A stretch of 64,000 nucleotides of DNA from Rhizobium sp. AQ_MP (GTDB lineage Bacteria; Pseudomonadota; Alphaproteobacteria; Rhizobiales; Rhizobiaceae): contig NZ_JACJVI010000003.1 in the NCBI RefSeq assembly GCF_014237835.1, positions 310,001-374,000 of the forward strand. The letters are read 5' to 3'. The notes beneath the pieces are model-generated. The model was not told the DNA's origin, did no database searches, and worked only from the letters and a program-made list of their open reading frames with translations. How positions within the stretch are numbered: the stretch's first letter is position 1; each line of letters starts with the position of its first letter. Both the position numbers and the translations under genes were made by a program. This document shows, piece after piece, positions 18,655-28,353 of this stretch.

Positions 18655-21651
18655 ATGGGTAGGCAAGAAGCCAACGAGCAGTTTCTGATCACGTCCTTCC
18701 TCGACGGATCGAATGCGGCCTATATCGAACAGCTTTACGCACGCTATCAGGAAGACCCCTCCTCGGTCTCCGAAGAGTGGCGTGCCTTCTTCAAGGCGCT
18801 CGCCGACAATCCGGGTGACGTGAAGAAGGCAGCCTCGGGCGCCTCCTGGAAGCGCAAGAACTGGCCGATCGCCGAGGGCGGCGATCTCGTCAATGCGCTC
18901 GACGGCAACTGGGGCGTGGTCGAGAAGGCCATCGAAAAGAAGGTTCAGGCCAAGGCCGAAGCAACCGCCGCTTCGACCGGCAAGGCCGTGTCCGAAGCCG
19001 AAGTGTTGCAGGCAACGCGCGACAGCGTTCGCGCCATCATGATGATCCGCGCCTATCGCATGCGTGGTCACCTGCATGCCAAGCTTGACCCGCTCGGTCT
19101 GGCCGCCCCGGTCGAGGACTACAACGAGCTGTCTCCGTCTGCTTATGGCTTCACCGAAGCCGATTACGGCCGCAAGATCTTCATCGACAACGTGCTGGGT
19201 CTGGAATACGCCACGATCCCGCAGATGCTCGACATCCTGCAGCGCACCTATTGCTCGACCCTTGGCGTCGAGTTCATGCACATCTCCGATCCGGAAGAAA
19301 AGGCCTGGATTCAGGAACGCATAGAGGGTCCAGGCAAGGGCGTCGAATTCACGCCGAACGGCAAGAAGGCAATCCTTCAGAAGCTGATCGAGGCCGAGGG
19401 CTTCGAGCAGTTCATCGATGTGAAGTACAAGGGTACCAAGCGCTTCGGTCTCGATGGCGGTGAATCGCTGATCCCCGCGCTTGAGCAGATCATCAAGCGT
19501 GGTGGCCAGGAAGGCATGGAAGAGATCGTTCTCGGCATGGCCCATCGTGGCCGCCTGAACGTGCTCTCCCAGGTCATGGGCAAGCCGCATCGCGCCATCT
19601 TCCACGAGTTCAAGGGCGGTTCGTTCAAGCCCGACGAAGTCGAAGGTTCGGGCGACGTGAAGTATCACCTCGGCGCTTCCTCGGACCGCGAGTTCGACGG
19701 CAACAAGGTGCACCTGTCGCTGACGGCAAACCCGTCGCATCTCGAAATCGTCAACCCTGTCGTCATGGGCAAGGCCCGTGCGAAGCAGGACCAGCTCGCC
19801 AAGGTCTTCGACGGCGACATCATCCCGCTGAAGGAGCGCGCCAAGGTTCTGCCGCTGCTCCTGCATGGTGATGCGGCCTTCGCGGGACAGGGCGTCGTTG
19901 CCGAAATCCTCGGCCTGTCCGGCCTGCGCGGTCACCGCGTTGCCGGCACGATGCACTTCATCATCAACAACCAGATCGGCTTCACCACCAATCCGGCCTT
20001 CTCGCGCTCGTCGCCCTATCCGTCCGACGTCGCCAAGATGATCGAAGCGCCGATCTTCCACGTCAACGGTGACGATCCGGAAGCCGTCGTCTACGCGGCC
20101 AAGGTCGCGACCGAATACCGGATGAAGTTCCACAAGCCTGTCGTCGTCGACATGTTCTGCTATCGCCGCTTCGGTCACAACGAAGGCGACGAGCCGAGCT
20201 TCACCCAGCCGAAGATGTACAAGGAAATCCGCGCCCACAAGACGGTAGTCCAGCTCTATGGCGAGCGTCTGATCGCGGAAGGCCTGATCTCGGAAGGCGA
20301 ACTCGAGAAGATGAAGGCCGACTGGCGTGCGCATCTCGAGCAGGAGTTCGAGGCAGGCCAGAGCTACAAGCCGAACAAGGCCGACTGGCTTGATGGTGCC
20401 TGGTCGGGTCTGCGCACCGCCGACAATGCCGACGAGCAGCGTCGCGGCAAGACCGCCGTGCCGATGAAGCAGCTGAAGGAAATCGGCCGCAAGCTGTCGA
20501 CCATCCCCGATGGTTTCAAGGCGCACCGCACTATCCAGCGCTTCATGGAAAACCGTGCTCAGATGATCGAGACCGGTGAAGGCATCGACTGGGCGATGGG
20601 CGAAGCCCTCGCATTCGGTTCGCTCTGCCTCGACGGCCACAAGATCCGTCTGTCGGGCCAGGATTGCGAACGCGGCACCTTCTCGCAGCGTCACTCCGTT
20701 CTCTACGATCAGGAGACCGAGGAGCGCTACATTCCGCTCGCCAATCTCGCGCCGAACCAGGCCCGTTACGAAGTCATCAACTCGATGCTTTCGGAAGAAG
20801 CGGTGCTCGGCTTCGAATATGGCTATTCGCTGGCCCGTCCGAATGCGCTGACGCTCTGGGAAGCCCAGTTTGGTGACTTCGCCAACGGTGCACAGGTCGT
20901 CTTCGACCAGTTCATCTCGTCGGGTGAGCGCAAGTGGCTGCGTATGTCGGGTCTCGTCTGCCTTCTGCCGCATGGCTATGAAGGCCAGGGTCCCGAACAT
21001 TCGTCTGCCCGCCTCGAGCGCTTCCTGCAGCTCTGTGCCGAAGACAACATGCAGGTCGCCAACGTCACGACGCCGGCGAACTACTTCCACATCCTGCGCC
21101 GTCAGGTGAAGCGCGACTTCCGCAAGCCGTTGATCATGATGACGCCCAAGTCGCTGCTGCGCCACAAGCGTGCAACGTCGAGCCTTGCCGAAATGGCCGG
21201 CGAAAGCTCGTTTCACCGTCTGCTGTGGGACGATGCCGAGGTCATCAAGGACGGCCCGATCAAGCTGCAGAAGGATGCGAAGATCCGTCGTGTCGTCATG
21301 TGCACGGGCAAGGTCTATTACGACCTGCTCGAAGAGCGTGAAAAGCGCGGCATCGACGACATCTACCTGCTGCGCATCGAACAGCTCTATCCGTTCCCGG
21401 CCAAGGCGCTCATCAACGAGCTCTCGCGCTTCCGCAATGCGGAGATGGTCTGGTGCCAGGAAGAGCCGAAGAACATGGGCGCCTGGTCGTTCATCGATCC
21501 GTATCTGGAATGGGTGCTTGCCCATATCGACGCCAAGTACCAGCGCGTGCGCTACACCGGTCGCCCGGCTGCCGCCTCGCCGGCAACGGGCCTGATGTCG
21601 AAGCACCTCGCCCAGCTCGAAGCCTTCCTCGAGGACGCACTGGGCGGTTGA
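18655..21651 (+). CDS. sucA: 2-oxoglutarate dehydrogenase E1 component
   Basis: SucA is the thiamine-diphosphate-dependent decarboxylase of the 2-oxoglutarate dehydrogenase complex. The start MGRQEANEQFLITSFLDGSN matches the rhizobial SucA N terminus and gives 998 residues. An in-frame ATG at 18649, overlapping the upstream orphan gene's stop, would add two residues. Key motifs are the HRGRLNVL segment, the cofactor-binding GDAAFAGQGVVAE, the NNQIGFTT motif and the C-terminal EEPKNMGAWSF. It is followed by sucB after 57 bp. Confidence 0.97.
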   Translation: MGRQEANEQFLITSFLDGSNAAYIEQLYARYQEDPSSVSEEWRAFFKALADNPGDVKKAASGASWKRKNWPIAEGGDLVNALDGNWGVVEKAIEKKVQAKAEATAASTGKAVSEAEVLQATRDSVRAIMMIRAYRMRGHLHAKLDPLGLAAPVEDYNELSPSAYGFTEADYGRKIFIDNVLGLEYATIPQMLDILQRTYCSTLGVEFMHISDPEEKAWIQERIEGPGKGVEFTPNGKKAILQKLIEAEGFEQFIDVKYKGTKRFGLDGGESLIPALEQIIKRGGQEGMEEIVLGMAHRGRLNVLSQVMGKPHRAIFHEFKGGSFKPDEVEGSGDVKYHLGASSDREFDGNKVHLSLTANPSHLEIVNPVVMGKARAKQDQLAKVFDGDIIPLKERAKVLPLLLHGDAAFAGQGVVAEILGLSGLRGHRVAGTMHFIINNQIGFTTNPAFSRSSPYPSDVAKMIEAPIFHVNGDDPEAVVYAAKVATEYRMKFHKPVVVDMFCYRRFGHNEGDEPSFTQPKMYKEIRAHKTVVQLYGERLIAEGLISEGELEKMKADWRAHLEQEFEAGQSYKPNKADWLDGAWSGLRTADNADEQRRGKTAVPMKQLKEIGRKLSTIPDGFKAHRTIQRFMENRAQMIETGEGIDWAMGEALAFGSLCLDGHKIRLSGQDCERGTFSQRHSVLYDQETEERYIPLANLAPNQARYEVINSMLSEEAVLGFEYGYSLARPNALTLWEAQFGDFANGAQVVFDQFISSGERKWLRMSGLVCLLPHGYEGQGPEHSSARLERFLQLCAEDNMQVANVTTPANYFHILRRQVKRDFRKPLIMMTPKSLLRHKRATSSLAEMAGESSFHRLLWDDAEVIKDGPIKLQKDAKIRRVVMCTGKVYYDLLEEREKRGIDDIYLLRIEQLYPFPAKALINELSRFRNAEMVWCQEEPKNMGAWSFIDPYLEWVLAHIDAKYQRVRYTGRPAAASPATGLMSKHLAQLEAFLEDALGG

Positions 21652-21708
21652 TCCGCCCAGTCTTTCCCTCGCAGACCGTAACGTTCTCTGATCAACGGAA
21701 TTGAGATC

Positions 21709-22938
21709 ATGGCCACTGAAATCCGCGTACCCACCCTCGGCGAATCCGTCAGCGAAGCCACTGTCGGCACCTGGTTCAAGAAGGTCGGCGACACTGTCAA
21801 GGCCGACGAACCGCTCGTCGAACTGGAAACCGACAAGGTGACCGTCGAAGTCCCGTCGCCTGTCTCGGGCGTCCTGACCGAAATCGTCGCCCAGAACGGC
21901 GAGACCGTCGGTCTCGGCGCACTGCTCGGCCAAATCGCCGAAGGTGCCGCCGGTTCTGCCGGTGCGGCTGCTCCGGCGCCTGCCGCAGCACCGGCTCCCG
22001 CTGCAGCGCCTGCTCCGGCCGCCGCTGTCCCGGCTGCTCCATCCGCCATGCCGGCCGCCCCGGCGGCTGCCAAGCTCGCTGCCGACAACAACATCTCGAC
22101 GGCCGACGTCGACGGCTCCGGCAAGCGTGGCCAGGTGCTGAAGGGCGACGTGATCGCTGCCATCGCCAAGGGCGTTTCCGCTCCAGCACCGGCCGCCGTC
22201 CCGGCTGCGCCGCGCCCGGCCTCTTCGGCTGACGATGCCTCGCGCGAAGAGCGCGTGAAGATGACCCGTCTGCGCCAGACGATCGCCAAGCGCCTCAAGG
22301 ATGCCCAGAACACGGCTGCCATGCTGACCACCTATAACGAGGTGGACATGAAGGCGGTCATGGACCTGCGCAACCGCTACAAGGACATCTTCGAGAAGAA
22401 GCACGGCGTGAAGCTCGGCTTCATGGGCTTCTTCACCAAGGCTGTCACGCATGCGCTGAAGGAACTGCCGGCCGTCAACGCCGAAATCGACGGCACCGAC
22501 ATCATCTACAAGAACTACTGCCATGTCGGCGTTGCCGTCGGCACGGACAAGGGCCTCGTCGTTCCGGTCGTGCGCGATGCCGACCAGATGTCGATCGCCG
22601 AAATCGAGAAGGAAATCGGTCGCCTCGGCAAGGCTGCCCGTGACGGTCAGCTGTCGATGGCCGACATGCAGGGCGGCACCTTCACCATCTCGAACGGTGG
22701 CGTCTACGGTTCGCTGATGTCCTCGCCGATCCTGAACGCACCGCAGTCGGGTATCCTCGGCATGCACAAGATCCAGGAGCGCCCGGTCGTCGTCGGCGGC
22801 CAGATCGTCATCCGCCCGATGATGTATCTCGCGCTCTCCTACGATCACCGCATCGTCGACGGCAAGGAAGCTGTCACCTTCCTCGTTCGTGTCAAGGAAA
22901 GCCTTGAGGATCCGGAACGTCTGGTTCTCGATCTCTAA
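21709..22938 (+). CDS. sucB: Dihydrolipoyllysine succinyltransferase (E2 of 2-oxoglutarate dehydrogenase)
   Basis: SucB moves the succinyl group from E1 to CoA. The 409-residue protein has an N-terminal lipoyl domain with the lipoylated Lys in [14 protein letters not shown] (Lys43). An Ala/Pro-rich linker follows (about 83-120), then a peripheral subunit-binding domain (about 121-155, with [18 protein letters not shown]) and a catalytic domain with [11 protein letters not shown] near the C terminus holding the active-site His and Asp. Its own E3, lpdA, lies three genes downstream. Confidence 0.98.
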   Translation: MATEIRVPTLGESVSEATVGTWFKKVGDTVKADEPLVELETDKVTVEVPSPVSGVLTEIVAQNGETVGLGALLGQIAEGAAGSAGAAAPAPAAAPAPAAAPAPAAAVPAAPSAMPAAPAAAKLAADNNISTADVDGSGKRGQVLKGDVIAAIAKGVSAPAPAAVPAAPRPASSADDASREERVKMTRLRQTIAKRLKDAQNTAAMLTTYNEVDMKAVMDLRNRYKDIFEKKHGVKLGFMGFFTKAVTHALKELPAVNAEIDGTDIIYKNYCHVGVAVGTDKGLVVPVVRDADQMSIAEIEKEIGRLGKAARDGQLSMADMQGGTFTISNGGVYGSLMSSPILNAPQSGILGMHKIQERPVVVGGQIVIRPMMYLALSYDHRIVDGKEAVTFLVRVKESLEDPERLVLDL

Positions 22939-22950
22939 GGAGACCTCACG

Positions 22951-23364
22951 ATGGAGCCGGTATCCGCGTCCGCCTCTCCGCTCGTCATGCTCCTTGCCTG
23001 GAGCGTGGTCCTGCTGGTTGCACATGTCCTATTGCAGGGCGTGCTGGCAACCAAGGAGTTGGGGCAGGAATGGAATGCTGGCCCTCGTGACGACAACAAG
23101 CAACCGGCGGGCAAGCTCGCCGGTCGCGCGGCGCGTGCCTCCTCGAATTTTCGCGAAACCTATCCGGCCTTCGTGGCCCTTACTGCCGGGCTGCTCTTCA
23201 CGGGCGAGACCTCGGGTCTCGGCCTCGTCGGTGCGATCATCTGGTTCGTCGGCCGCATCGTCTACTACCCGCTCTACCTCGCCGGCATTCCCTATATCCG
23301 CTCGCTTGTCTGGCTCGGGGCCATGGCCGGTCTCGGCCTGATGTTCCTCGCGCTGGTGTTTTGA
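22951..23364 (+). CDS. MAPEG family membrane protein
   Basis: This 137-residue protein has four hydrophobic segments (about 10-30, 69-84, 86-106 and 113-136) and the conserved NFRETYPAFVAL motif between helices 1 and 2. These are typical of bacterial MAPEG proteins (membrane-associated proteins in eicosanoid and glutathione metabolism). The substrate is unknown. It starts 12 bp after sucB and overlaps the next gene by 4 bp, so it rides on the suc-lpd transcript. Confidence 0.85.
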   Translation: MEPVSASASPLVMLLAWSVVLLVAHVLLQGVLATKELGQEWNAGPRDDNKQPAGKLAGRAARASSNFRETYPAFVALTAGLLFTGETSGLGLVGAIIWFVGRIVYYPLYLAGIPYIRSLVWLGAMAGLGLMFLALVF

Positions 23365-23867
23365 GGTGGATCATGGGCGCGTCATCAGGGGCAGCCGTTC
23401 TTCTTGCCGCGCTTGCGTTCTCCCACGCGGCGTCTGCCGCTGAGTGCCTGATTGAAAAAGCCACCTATCGCGAAGCCGAAACCGGGGTCGAGCTGGTCTT
23501 CACGGCGGCCAGCGGTGAAAACACCCCAGTGACCCATGGCTTCCGCAGTGAGATCGGCAAGTTCAAGCTCAACGGCCACGTGCTCTTCGATCCCGAGATC
23601 GAGCGGCCGATCGGCATGCTGATGAACAACTGTCCCGATGGCGACGTCACCGGCGCGACCATTGCCGCCTGCACCGTCTGGAAGGGTATCGTCTACGCCG
23701 TCGATGAAACGACGGGTCGTGTCGACCTTCTGCCGCCTGAGGGCGCAGCTGCCCCCGATGTTCTTCTTCTGCCCGGCTTCGGCCCGGCCATCCTGCAGTC
23801 GGTTGTCGGCAAGGGCATGGAGAGCGGCCCCTGGGATGTCTTCGAGTTCAAGGGATGCGCGTCATGA
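23361..23867 (+). CDS. Putative secreted protein of unknown function
   Basis: The 168-residue product has an N-terminal signal peptide (a hydrophobic stretch after MRWIMGASS, with likely cleavage after ASA near residue 26) and four Cys residues in the mature part (in AECLIE, NNCPDG, AACTVW and KGCAS) that could pair in the periplasm. No family is recognised. It overlaps the MAPEG gene by 4 bp and the SDR gene by 4 bp (ATGA), so it is embedded in the operon. Confidence 0.75.
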   Translation: MRWIMGASSGAAVLLAALAFSHAASAAECLIEKATYREAETGVELVFTAASGENTPVTHGFRSEIGKFKLNGHVLFDPEIERPIGMLMNNCPDGDVTGATIAACTVWKGIVYAVDETTGRVDLLPPEGAAAPDVLLLPGFGPAILQSVVGKGMESGPWDVFEFKGCAS

Positions 23868-24613
23868 CAGGCCGTCCGCTTCTTCTCGTCACCGGCGGGA
23901 GCCGAGGCATCGGTGCTGCCGTCTGCCGCAAGGCCGCAGCACAGGGCTACGACCTCCTCGTCAACAATCGTTCGGACAAGCAGGCCGCAGAGGCCGTCGC
24001 CGCCGACTGCCGCGCGCTTGGCGCCCATGCCGACATCGTCCAGGGAGACACTTCTGACGAAGAGGGCATCGCCGCCATGTTTGCCGCTGTCGATCGCCTG
24101 GGACCGCTCTTCGGTCTCGTCAACAATGCCGGCGTCGTCGACGTCACCGCGCGGGTCGATGAATTCGACCGGGCGCGGCTCGAGCGGATCTTTGCCATCA
24201 ATGTGATCGGCAAGATCCGTTGCGCCACAGAAGCCGTCAAGCGCATGTCGACCAAGCATGGTGGCGCGGGCGGTGTCATCGTCAACCTGTCTTCCATTGC
24301 GGCGGTGCTCGGTGCTCCCGGTCAATATGTCGACTATGCCGCCGCCAAGGGCGCCGTAGATACCTTCACCCTCGGACTGGCGCGCGAAGTCGCGACCGAA
24401 GGCATCCGGGTCAATGCTGTCAGGCCCGGCATCATCGACACCGAAATCCATGCATCCGGCGGCCTGCCGAACCGTGCCCGTGATCTTGCGCCCATCGTTC
24501 CAATGCAGCGGCCCGGCACGGCGGATGAGGTGGCCGACAGCGTTCTTTATCTCCTCTCGCCTCAGGCATCCTATGTGACGGGTGCCATCTTGAATGTCAG
24601 CGGCGGTCGGTAA
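23864..24613 (+). CDS. Short-chain dehydrogenase/reductase
   Basis: This 249-residue classical SDR has the cofactor motif TGGSRGIGA (about 10-18), NNAG, the catalytic Ser in VNLSSIA and the YxxxK pair in YVDYAAAKG. It also has the VRPGIIDTEIH segment and the C-terminal TGAILNVSGG. The Asn and Arg after the second strand (LLVNNRSDK) suggest NADP(H) preference. The substrate is unknown. The start at 23864 overlaps the previous stop; an ATG at 23855 would add three residues. Confidence 0.92.
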   Translation: MTGRPLLLVTGGSRGIGAAVCRKAAAQGYDLLVNNRSDKQAAEAVAADCRALGAHADIVQGDTSDEEGIAAMFAAVDRLGPLFGLVNNAGVVDVTARVDEFDRARLERIFAINVIGKIRCATEAVKRMSTKHGGAGGVIVNLSSIAAVLGAPGQYVDYAAAKGAVDTFTLGLAREVATEGIRVNAVRPGIIDTEIHASGGLPNRARDLAPIVPMQRPGTADEVADSVLYLLSPQASYVTGAILNVSGGR

Positions 24614-24638
24614 CCGTCGAAATCGAAGGAAGCTCCCC

Positions 24639-26045
24639 ATGTCTTATGATGTCATCGTTATCGGCTCCGGCCCCGGCGGCTATGTCTGCGCCATCAAGGC
24701 GGCCCAGCTCGGCATGAAGGTTGCCGTCGTCGAGAAGCGCGCCACCTATGGCGGCACCTGCCTCAACATCGGCTGCATCCCGTCCAAGGCCCTGCTGCAT
24801 GCGTCGGAGGTTTTCCACCACGCCGCCCATGGCATGGGCGATCTCGGAGTGGAAGTTGGCGCGCCGACGCTCAACCTTTCCAAGATGATGGCGCACAAGG
24901 ACGCGACCGTGAAGTCGAACGTCGAGGGCGTTTCCTTCCTGTTCAAGAAGAACAAGATCGATGGCATCCAGGGCACGGGCAAGATCCTCGGCGCCGGCAA
25001 GGTACAGGTCACCAACGATGCCGGTGAAGTCCAGGTCCTCGAAACCAAGAACATCGTCATTGCCACGGGCTCCGACGTCGCCGGCATCCCGGGTGTTGCC
25101 GTGGAGATCGACGAAAAGGTCATCGTGTCCTCGACCGGTGGGATCGCCCTCGAAAAGGTGCCCGCCAAGATGATCGTCGTCGGCGGTGGCGTTATCGGCC
25201 TTGAGCTCGGCTCGGTCTGGTCGCGCCTCGGCGCCAAGGTCACCGTTGTCGAATATCTCGACACGATCCTCGGCGGCATGGACGGCGAAGTCTCCAAGCA
25301 GTTCCAGCGCATCCTTGCCAAGCAGGGCATGGAATTCAATCTCGGCGCCAAGGTCACCGGCGTGGTCAAGTCGGGTGAGGGTGCCAAGGTGACGTTCGAG
25401 CCGGTCAAGGGCGGCGAAGCCCAGACGCTCGACGCCGACGTCGTGCTCGTCGCGACCGGCCGCAAGCCTTACACGGCTGGCCTCGGCCTCGAAGAAGCGG
25501 GCGTTGCCCTCGACAATCGCGGTCGCGTCGAGATCGACGGCCACTACCGCACCAATGTTGCCGGCATCTATGCCATCGGCGACGTGGTCAAGGGTCCGAT
25601 GCTCGCCCACAAGGCGGAAGACGAGGGCGTGGCGCTTGCCGAAATCCTTGCCGGCCAGCATGGCCACGTGAACTACGAAGTCATCCCGGGCGTCGTCTAC
25701 ACCCAGCCGGAAGTCGCCTCCGTCGGCAAGACCGAGGAAGAGCTCAAGGCCGCAGGCGTATCCTACAAGGTCGGCAAGTTCCCGTTCACGGCCAATGGTC
25801 GTGCCCGCGCGATGCTCGCTTCCGATGGCTTCGTCAAGGTACTCGCCGACAAGGACACCGATCGTGTTCTCGGTGTGCACATCATCGGTCTCGGCGCCGG
25901 CGAAATGATCCACGAAGCGGCCGTGCTGATGGAATTCGGCGGTTCCTCGGAAGATCTCGGCCGCACCTGCCATGCGCATCCGACCATGTCGGAGGCCGTG
26001 AAGGAAGCAGCACTCGCAACCTTCTTCAAGCCGCTGCACATGTGA
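24639..26045 (+). CDS. lpdA: Dihydrolipoyl dehydrogenase (E3)
   Basis: LpdA reoxidises dihydrolipoyl groups with NAD+. The 468-residue protein starts MSYDVIVIGSGPGGYV (FAD site) and has the redox-active pair in GGTCLNIGCIPSKALL (Cys41 and Cys46), a second GxGxxG in VVGGGVIGLELG, the FAD-binding YAIGDVV and the C-terminal catalytic His in CHAHPTMSEAV. The longer reading frame upstream is rejected because it overlaps the SDR gene and lacks the family start. Location after sucAB suggests it serves 2-oxoglutarate dehydrogenase. Confidence 0.98.
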   Translation: MSYDVIVIGSGPGGYVCAIKAAQLGMKVAVVEKRATYGGTCLNIGCIPSKALLHASEVFHHAAHGMGDLGVEVGAPTLNLSKMMAHKDATVKSNVEGVSFLFKKNKIDGIQGTGKILGAGKVQVTNDAGEVQVLETKNIVIATGSDVAGIPGVAVEIDEKVIVSSTGGIALEKVPAKMIVVGGGVIGLELGSVWSRLGAKVTVVEYLDTILGGMDGEVSKQFQRILAKQGMEFNLGAKVTGVVKSGEGAKVTFEPVKGGEAQTLDADVVLVATGRKPYTAGLGLEEAGVALDNRGRVEIDGHYRTNVAGIYAIGDVVKGPMLAHKAEDEGVALAEILAGQHGHVNYEVIPGVVYTQPEVASVGKTEEELKAAGVSYKVGKFPFTANGRARAMLASDGFVKVLADKDTDRVLGVHIIGLGAGEMIHEAAVLMEFGGSSEDLGRTCHAHPTMSEAVKEAALATFFKPLHM

Positions 26046-26091
26046 TGCTAGCGACCTGACATAGGTCAAATATTATATTTCGGTAAGGTTG

Positions 26092-26128
26092 AAGGCCGTC
26101 GCTTGTTCCGCAAGTGGCGGCCTTTATC
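26092..26128 (+). terminator. Probable terminator after lpdA
   Basis: A 14-position stem (26092-26105 with 26111-26124, including two G-T pairs) closes on a 5 nt loop and is followed by a short TTTAT run. It lies about 45 bp after the lpdA stop and would end the suc-lpd transcript before the cytochrome b561 gene. Confidence 0.6.
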
Positions 26129-26175
26129 ATGTGGTCGCAATGCCTCCCTTCGAACCGCACGAAAGGCAATGACCC

Positions 26176-26676
26176 ATGGCTGCCGCTGCTCCCACCTCCT
26201 ATTCGATCCCGCAGAAGGCCCTGCATTGGCTGATGGCCCTGCTCATCCTGTTCAACCTCATCTTCGCCGAAGCGATGGAAGAGGTTGCCGAAGCGTATGA
26301 ACGGGGCGAGGTGCCATCGGCCGACGATCTGACCTTTGCCAATATCCATGCCTATGTGGGTATCGCCGTCCTCTGTCTCGGGCTTGTTCGCCTCGCCATC
26401 CGGCTGACCCGTGGCGCCCCGCCGGCGCCGGCCGAGGAGCCGCCGCTCCTGGCGATGGCGGCGAAGCTTGCGCATGGCACCTTCTATGCGCTCTTCTTCC
26501 TCATACCGCTGAGCGGCATCGGCGCCTATTATTTCGGCAATGAAACCGCTGGCTTTCTGCATGGCGGCCCGCTGAAAAGCCTGATGTGGCTTTTGATCGC
26601 AGTGCACATCCTCGCGCTTCTGGTACACCAGTTTTACTGGAAGACGCCGATCGCCACGCGCATGACGCGGGGGTGA
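26176..26676 (+). CDS. Cytochrome b561 family protein
   Basis: This 166-residue integral membrane protein has four transmembrane helices (about 15-32, 58-77, 97-117 and 134-154). It carries the paired haem-ligand His residues expected for bacterial b561: KALHWLMA, NIHAYVGI, LAHGTFY and VHILALLVHQFYWK. It is likely a diheme electron carrier moving electrons from quinol. The physiological partner is unknown. The DUF2867-like gene follows after 17 bp. Confidence 0.9.
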   Translation: MAAAAPTSYSIPQKALHWLMALLILFNLIFAEAMEEVAEAYERGEVPSADDLTFANIHAYVGIAVLCLGLVRLAIRLTRGAPPAPAEEPPLLAMAAKLAHGTFYALFFLIPLSGIGAYYFGNETAGFLHGGPLKSLMWLLIAVHILALLVHQFYWKTPIATRMTRG

Positions 26677-26693
26677 ATGCCAAGGGAGGGCGG

Positions 26694-27194
26694 ATGGGTC
26701 TCGTCGTTGAACAGCGTGTCACGCTTCCGCATCGCGATCTTCCCGGAGCCGACTGGGCCGACAGCTACAGTGTCCGCCTCGATCGAAACGATCTCGTACC
26801 GATGGAGGTTGCGAGCGAGTTGATGGGGCGAGCGCCGCGCTGGGTCGCGGCTCTGCTCAAGATCCGCAACGTGATCGTCGGGTTCTTCGGATTGAAGTCC
26901 GCCGAGCTTGAGCTGACCGGCCAGGACCGGATCGGCGGCTTTCCGGTTCTGACGCATGATGACCGGCACGTACTGCTCGGCTTCAACGACAAACATCTCG
27001 ATTTCCGGATCATCGTTGCTGTCGAGCCGGAGGGTGCCAGGCACCAGCATGTGTCGCTGACGACACTCGTCAAGCGACACAATCTCTTCGGCCGGATCTA
27101 CATCCTCTTCGTCACGCCCTTTCACAGGCTGATCGTAAAGACCTTCCTCAAGCGCTTTGCCGCCTCCAGGAGCGTCAGCCGTCTATCCGCGTGA
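26694..27194 (+). CDS. DUF2867 family protein
   Basis: The 166-residue product has the order typical of DUF2867: an N-terminal LPGADWADSYSV segment, a helix-rich middle (MGRAPRWVAALLKIRNVIVGFFGL), GFPVLTHDDRHVLLGFNDKHLDFRI, and the C-terminal FVTPFHRLIVKTFLKR. The function of the family is not known. The ATG at 26694 is preceded by GGGAGGGCGG, which decides this start over earlier in-frame codons. Its 3' end overlaps the convergent TraB/GumN gene by 20 bp. Confidence 0.78.
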   Translation: MGLVVEQRVTLPHRDLPGADWADSYSVRLDRNDLVPMEVASELMGRAPRWVAALLKIRNVIVGFFGLKSAELELTGQDRIGGFPVLTHDDRHVLLGFNDKHLDFRIIVAVEPEGARHQHVSLTTLVKRHNLFGRIYILFVTPFHRLIVKTFLKRFAASRSVSRLSA

Positions 27195-28263
27195 CGGTGT
27201 AGCCCTGTTTGCGGATCAGTTCGATGAGACCTTCTTCGCCCGGCAGATGCAGCGCACCGACGGCGATGAAGACGTTGCCCTTTTCCAGATGCTGCCTGCT
27301 GCCTTCGGCCATCACCAGGTTTCGGTCGCGCACGATCCGGGTCTCGAAGGCGGCATAGGCGCTTTCGTCCTCGCCGGATGTCGGGGCGACCGCCTTGAGC
27401 ATCGGCATGGTCATGCCGATATCGCCGGCGAGATAAAGCTCGGTCATTGTCTCGATGACGTCCTCCATCTTGTCGCCGAGGGCGATGGTCTCGATCAAAG
27501 CCTTGAAGTGAAAATCGACAGGCAGGTCGGCCATGGCTTCGAGCTGCTCTACGAGGGTTTCAAGTCCGGCGACCGGCTTGCCGGCCTTTACCGCATCCTC
27601 GGCGATCTGCTTGTCGAGGAAGGATGCCCCCGCTGCCTTGCGGGACAGTTCGCAGGCGGGAAGCGCCACGAAGCTTGCCAGGATCCATGGTTTCATCCGG
27701 GCGACGGCGCCGAGGGCCAAGCCGCGCTCCTTCAGGCCGGCTTCGAGCTTTTCCAGTTCCGCAGCATCGAGATGGTCCTTCACCGACTTGCCGTCGGTGA
27801 ACATGGTGAGTTCGGGATGCATCAGAAGAGAGGCTGCCGCCTTCTTCTCGTCGAGGATTTCATCTGACTCGATGACCACCAAATCGGCCGCGGCGGCGGC
27901 CTCTCGCGCACCCTTCGGCATGGTCAGAACCCGGGGATCGGTGACATGCATGGTGCCGAGCAGGTAGGAGGGCTTCAGCCCCTCCTTCTCGACCTTCCAG
28001 AAGATGCCCTGGCCATTCGGAACCTTGGCCGCTTCCGCACGGATTTTGGCAAGCTCGTCCGGCTTTTCCTTCTCCATCGCAATGAGAAGGTTTTCGCCAT
28101 GGCAGGCGACATCCGATGCGCGCGCGGGACTGACGGCAAGGAGCGCTGCGAGCAGGAAGGCGACAAGTGCGAGCGGCAGTGCGCCGGCGATCCAGAGACC
28201 GATCTCGGACGGCGAAAGGCGCGGCAGGTGTGGCCGCAGCGAGAAAAGGCGATGCGCGTTCAT
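27175..28263 (-). CDS. TraB/GumN family protein
   Basis: The 362-residue product has an N-terminal membrane anchor or signal sequence (about 23-48, ending SPARA). The TraB/GumN fold follows, opening with FWKVEKEGLKPSYLLGTMHV and closing with FIAVGALHLPGEEGLIELI, the two conserved His-containing ends of the family. TraB-type proteins are proposed metalloproteases related to TIKI; the substrate here is unknown. It is probably exported and faces the periplasm. It converges with, and overlaps, the DUF2867 gene. Confidence 0.87.
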   Translation of the reverse strand: MNAHRLFSLRPHLPRLSPSEIGLWIAGALPLALVAFLLAALLAVSPARASDVACHGENLLIAMEKEKPDELAKIRAEAAKVPNGQGIFWKVEKEGLKPSYLLGTMHVTDPRVLTMPKGAREAAAAADLVVIESDEILDEKKAAASLLMHPELTMFTDGKSVKDHLDAAELEKLEAGLKERGLALGAVARMKPWILASFVALPACELSRKAAGASFLDKQIAEDAVKAGKPVAGLETLVEQLEAMADLPVDFHFKALIETIALGDKMEDVIETMTELYLAGDIGMTMPMLKAVAPTSGEDESAYAAFETRIVRDRNLVMAEGSRQHLEKGNVFIAVGALHLPGEEGLIELIRKQGYTVTRIDG

Positions 28264-28353
28264 GTCGTCTCCTGTCAGAAGTGCGGAGAATAGAAGCGAT
28301 CGCCCTCACGATCGATTAAGGATCTTGGTTAACGCGGGGGCGTTCGGGGCGCG

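Noticed and set aside
18475-23025. 1516-codon open frame on the minus strand opposite sucA and sucB
   Set aside because: It is antisense to two clearly identified genes; long antisense frames are common in high-G+C codon usage, and the protein has no recognisable domain.
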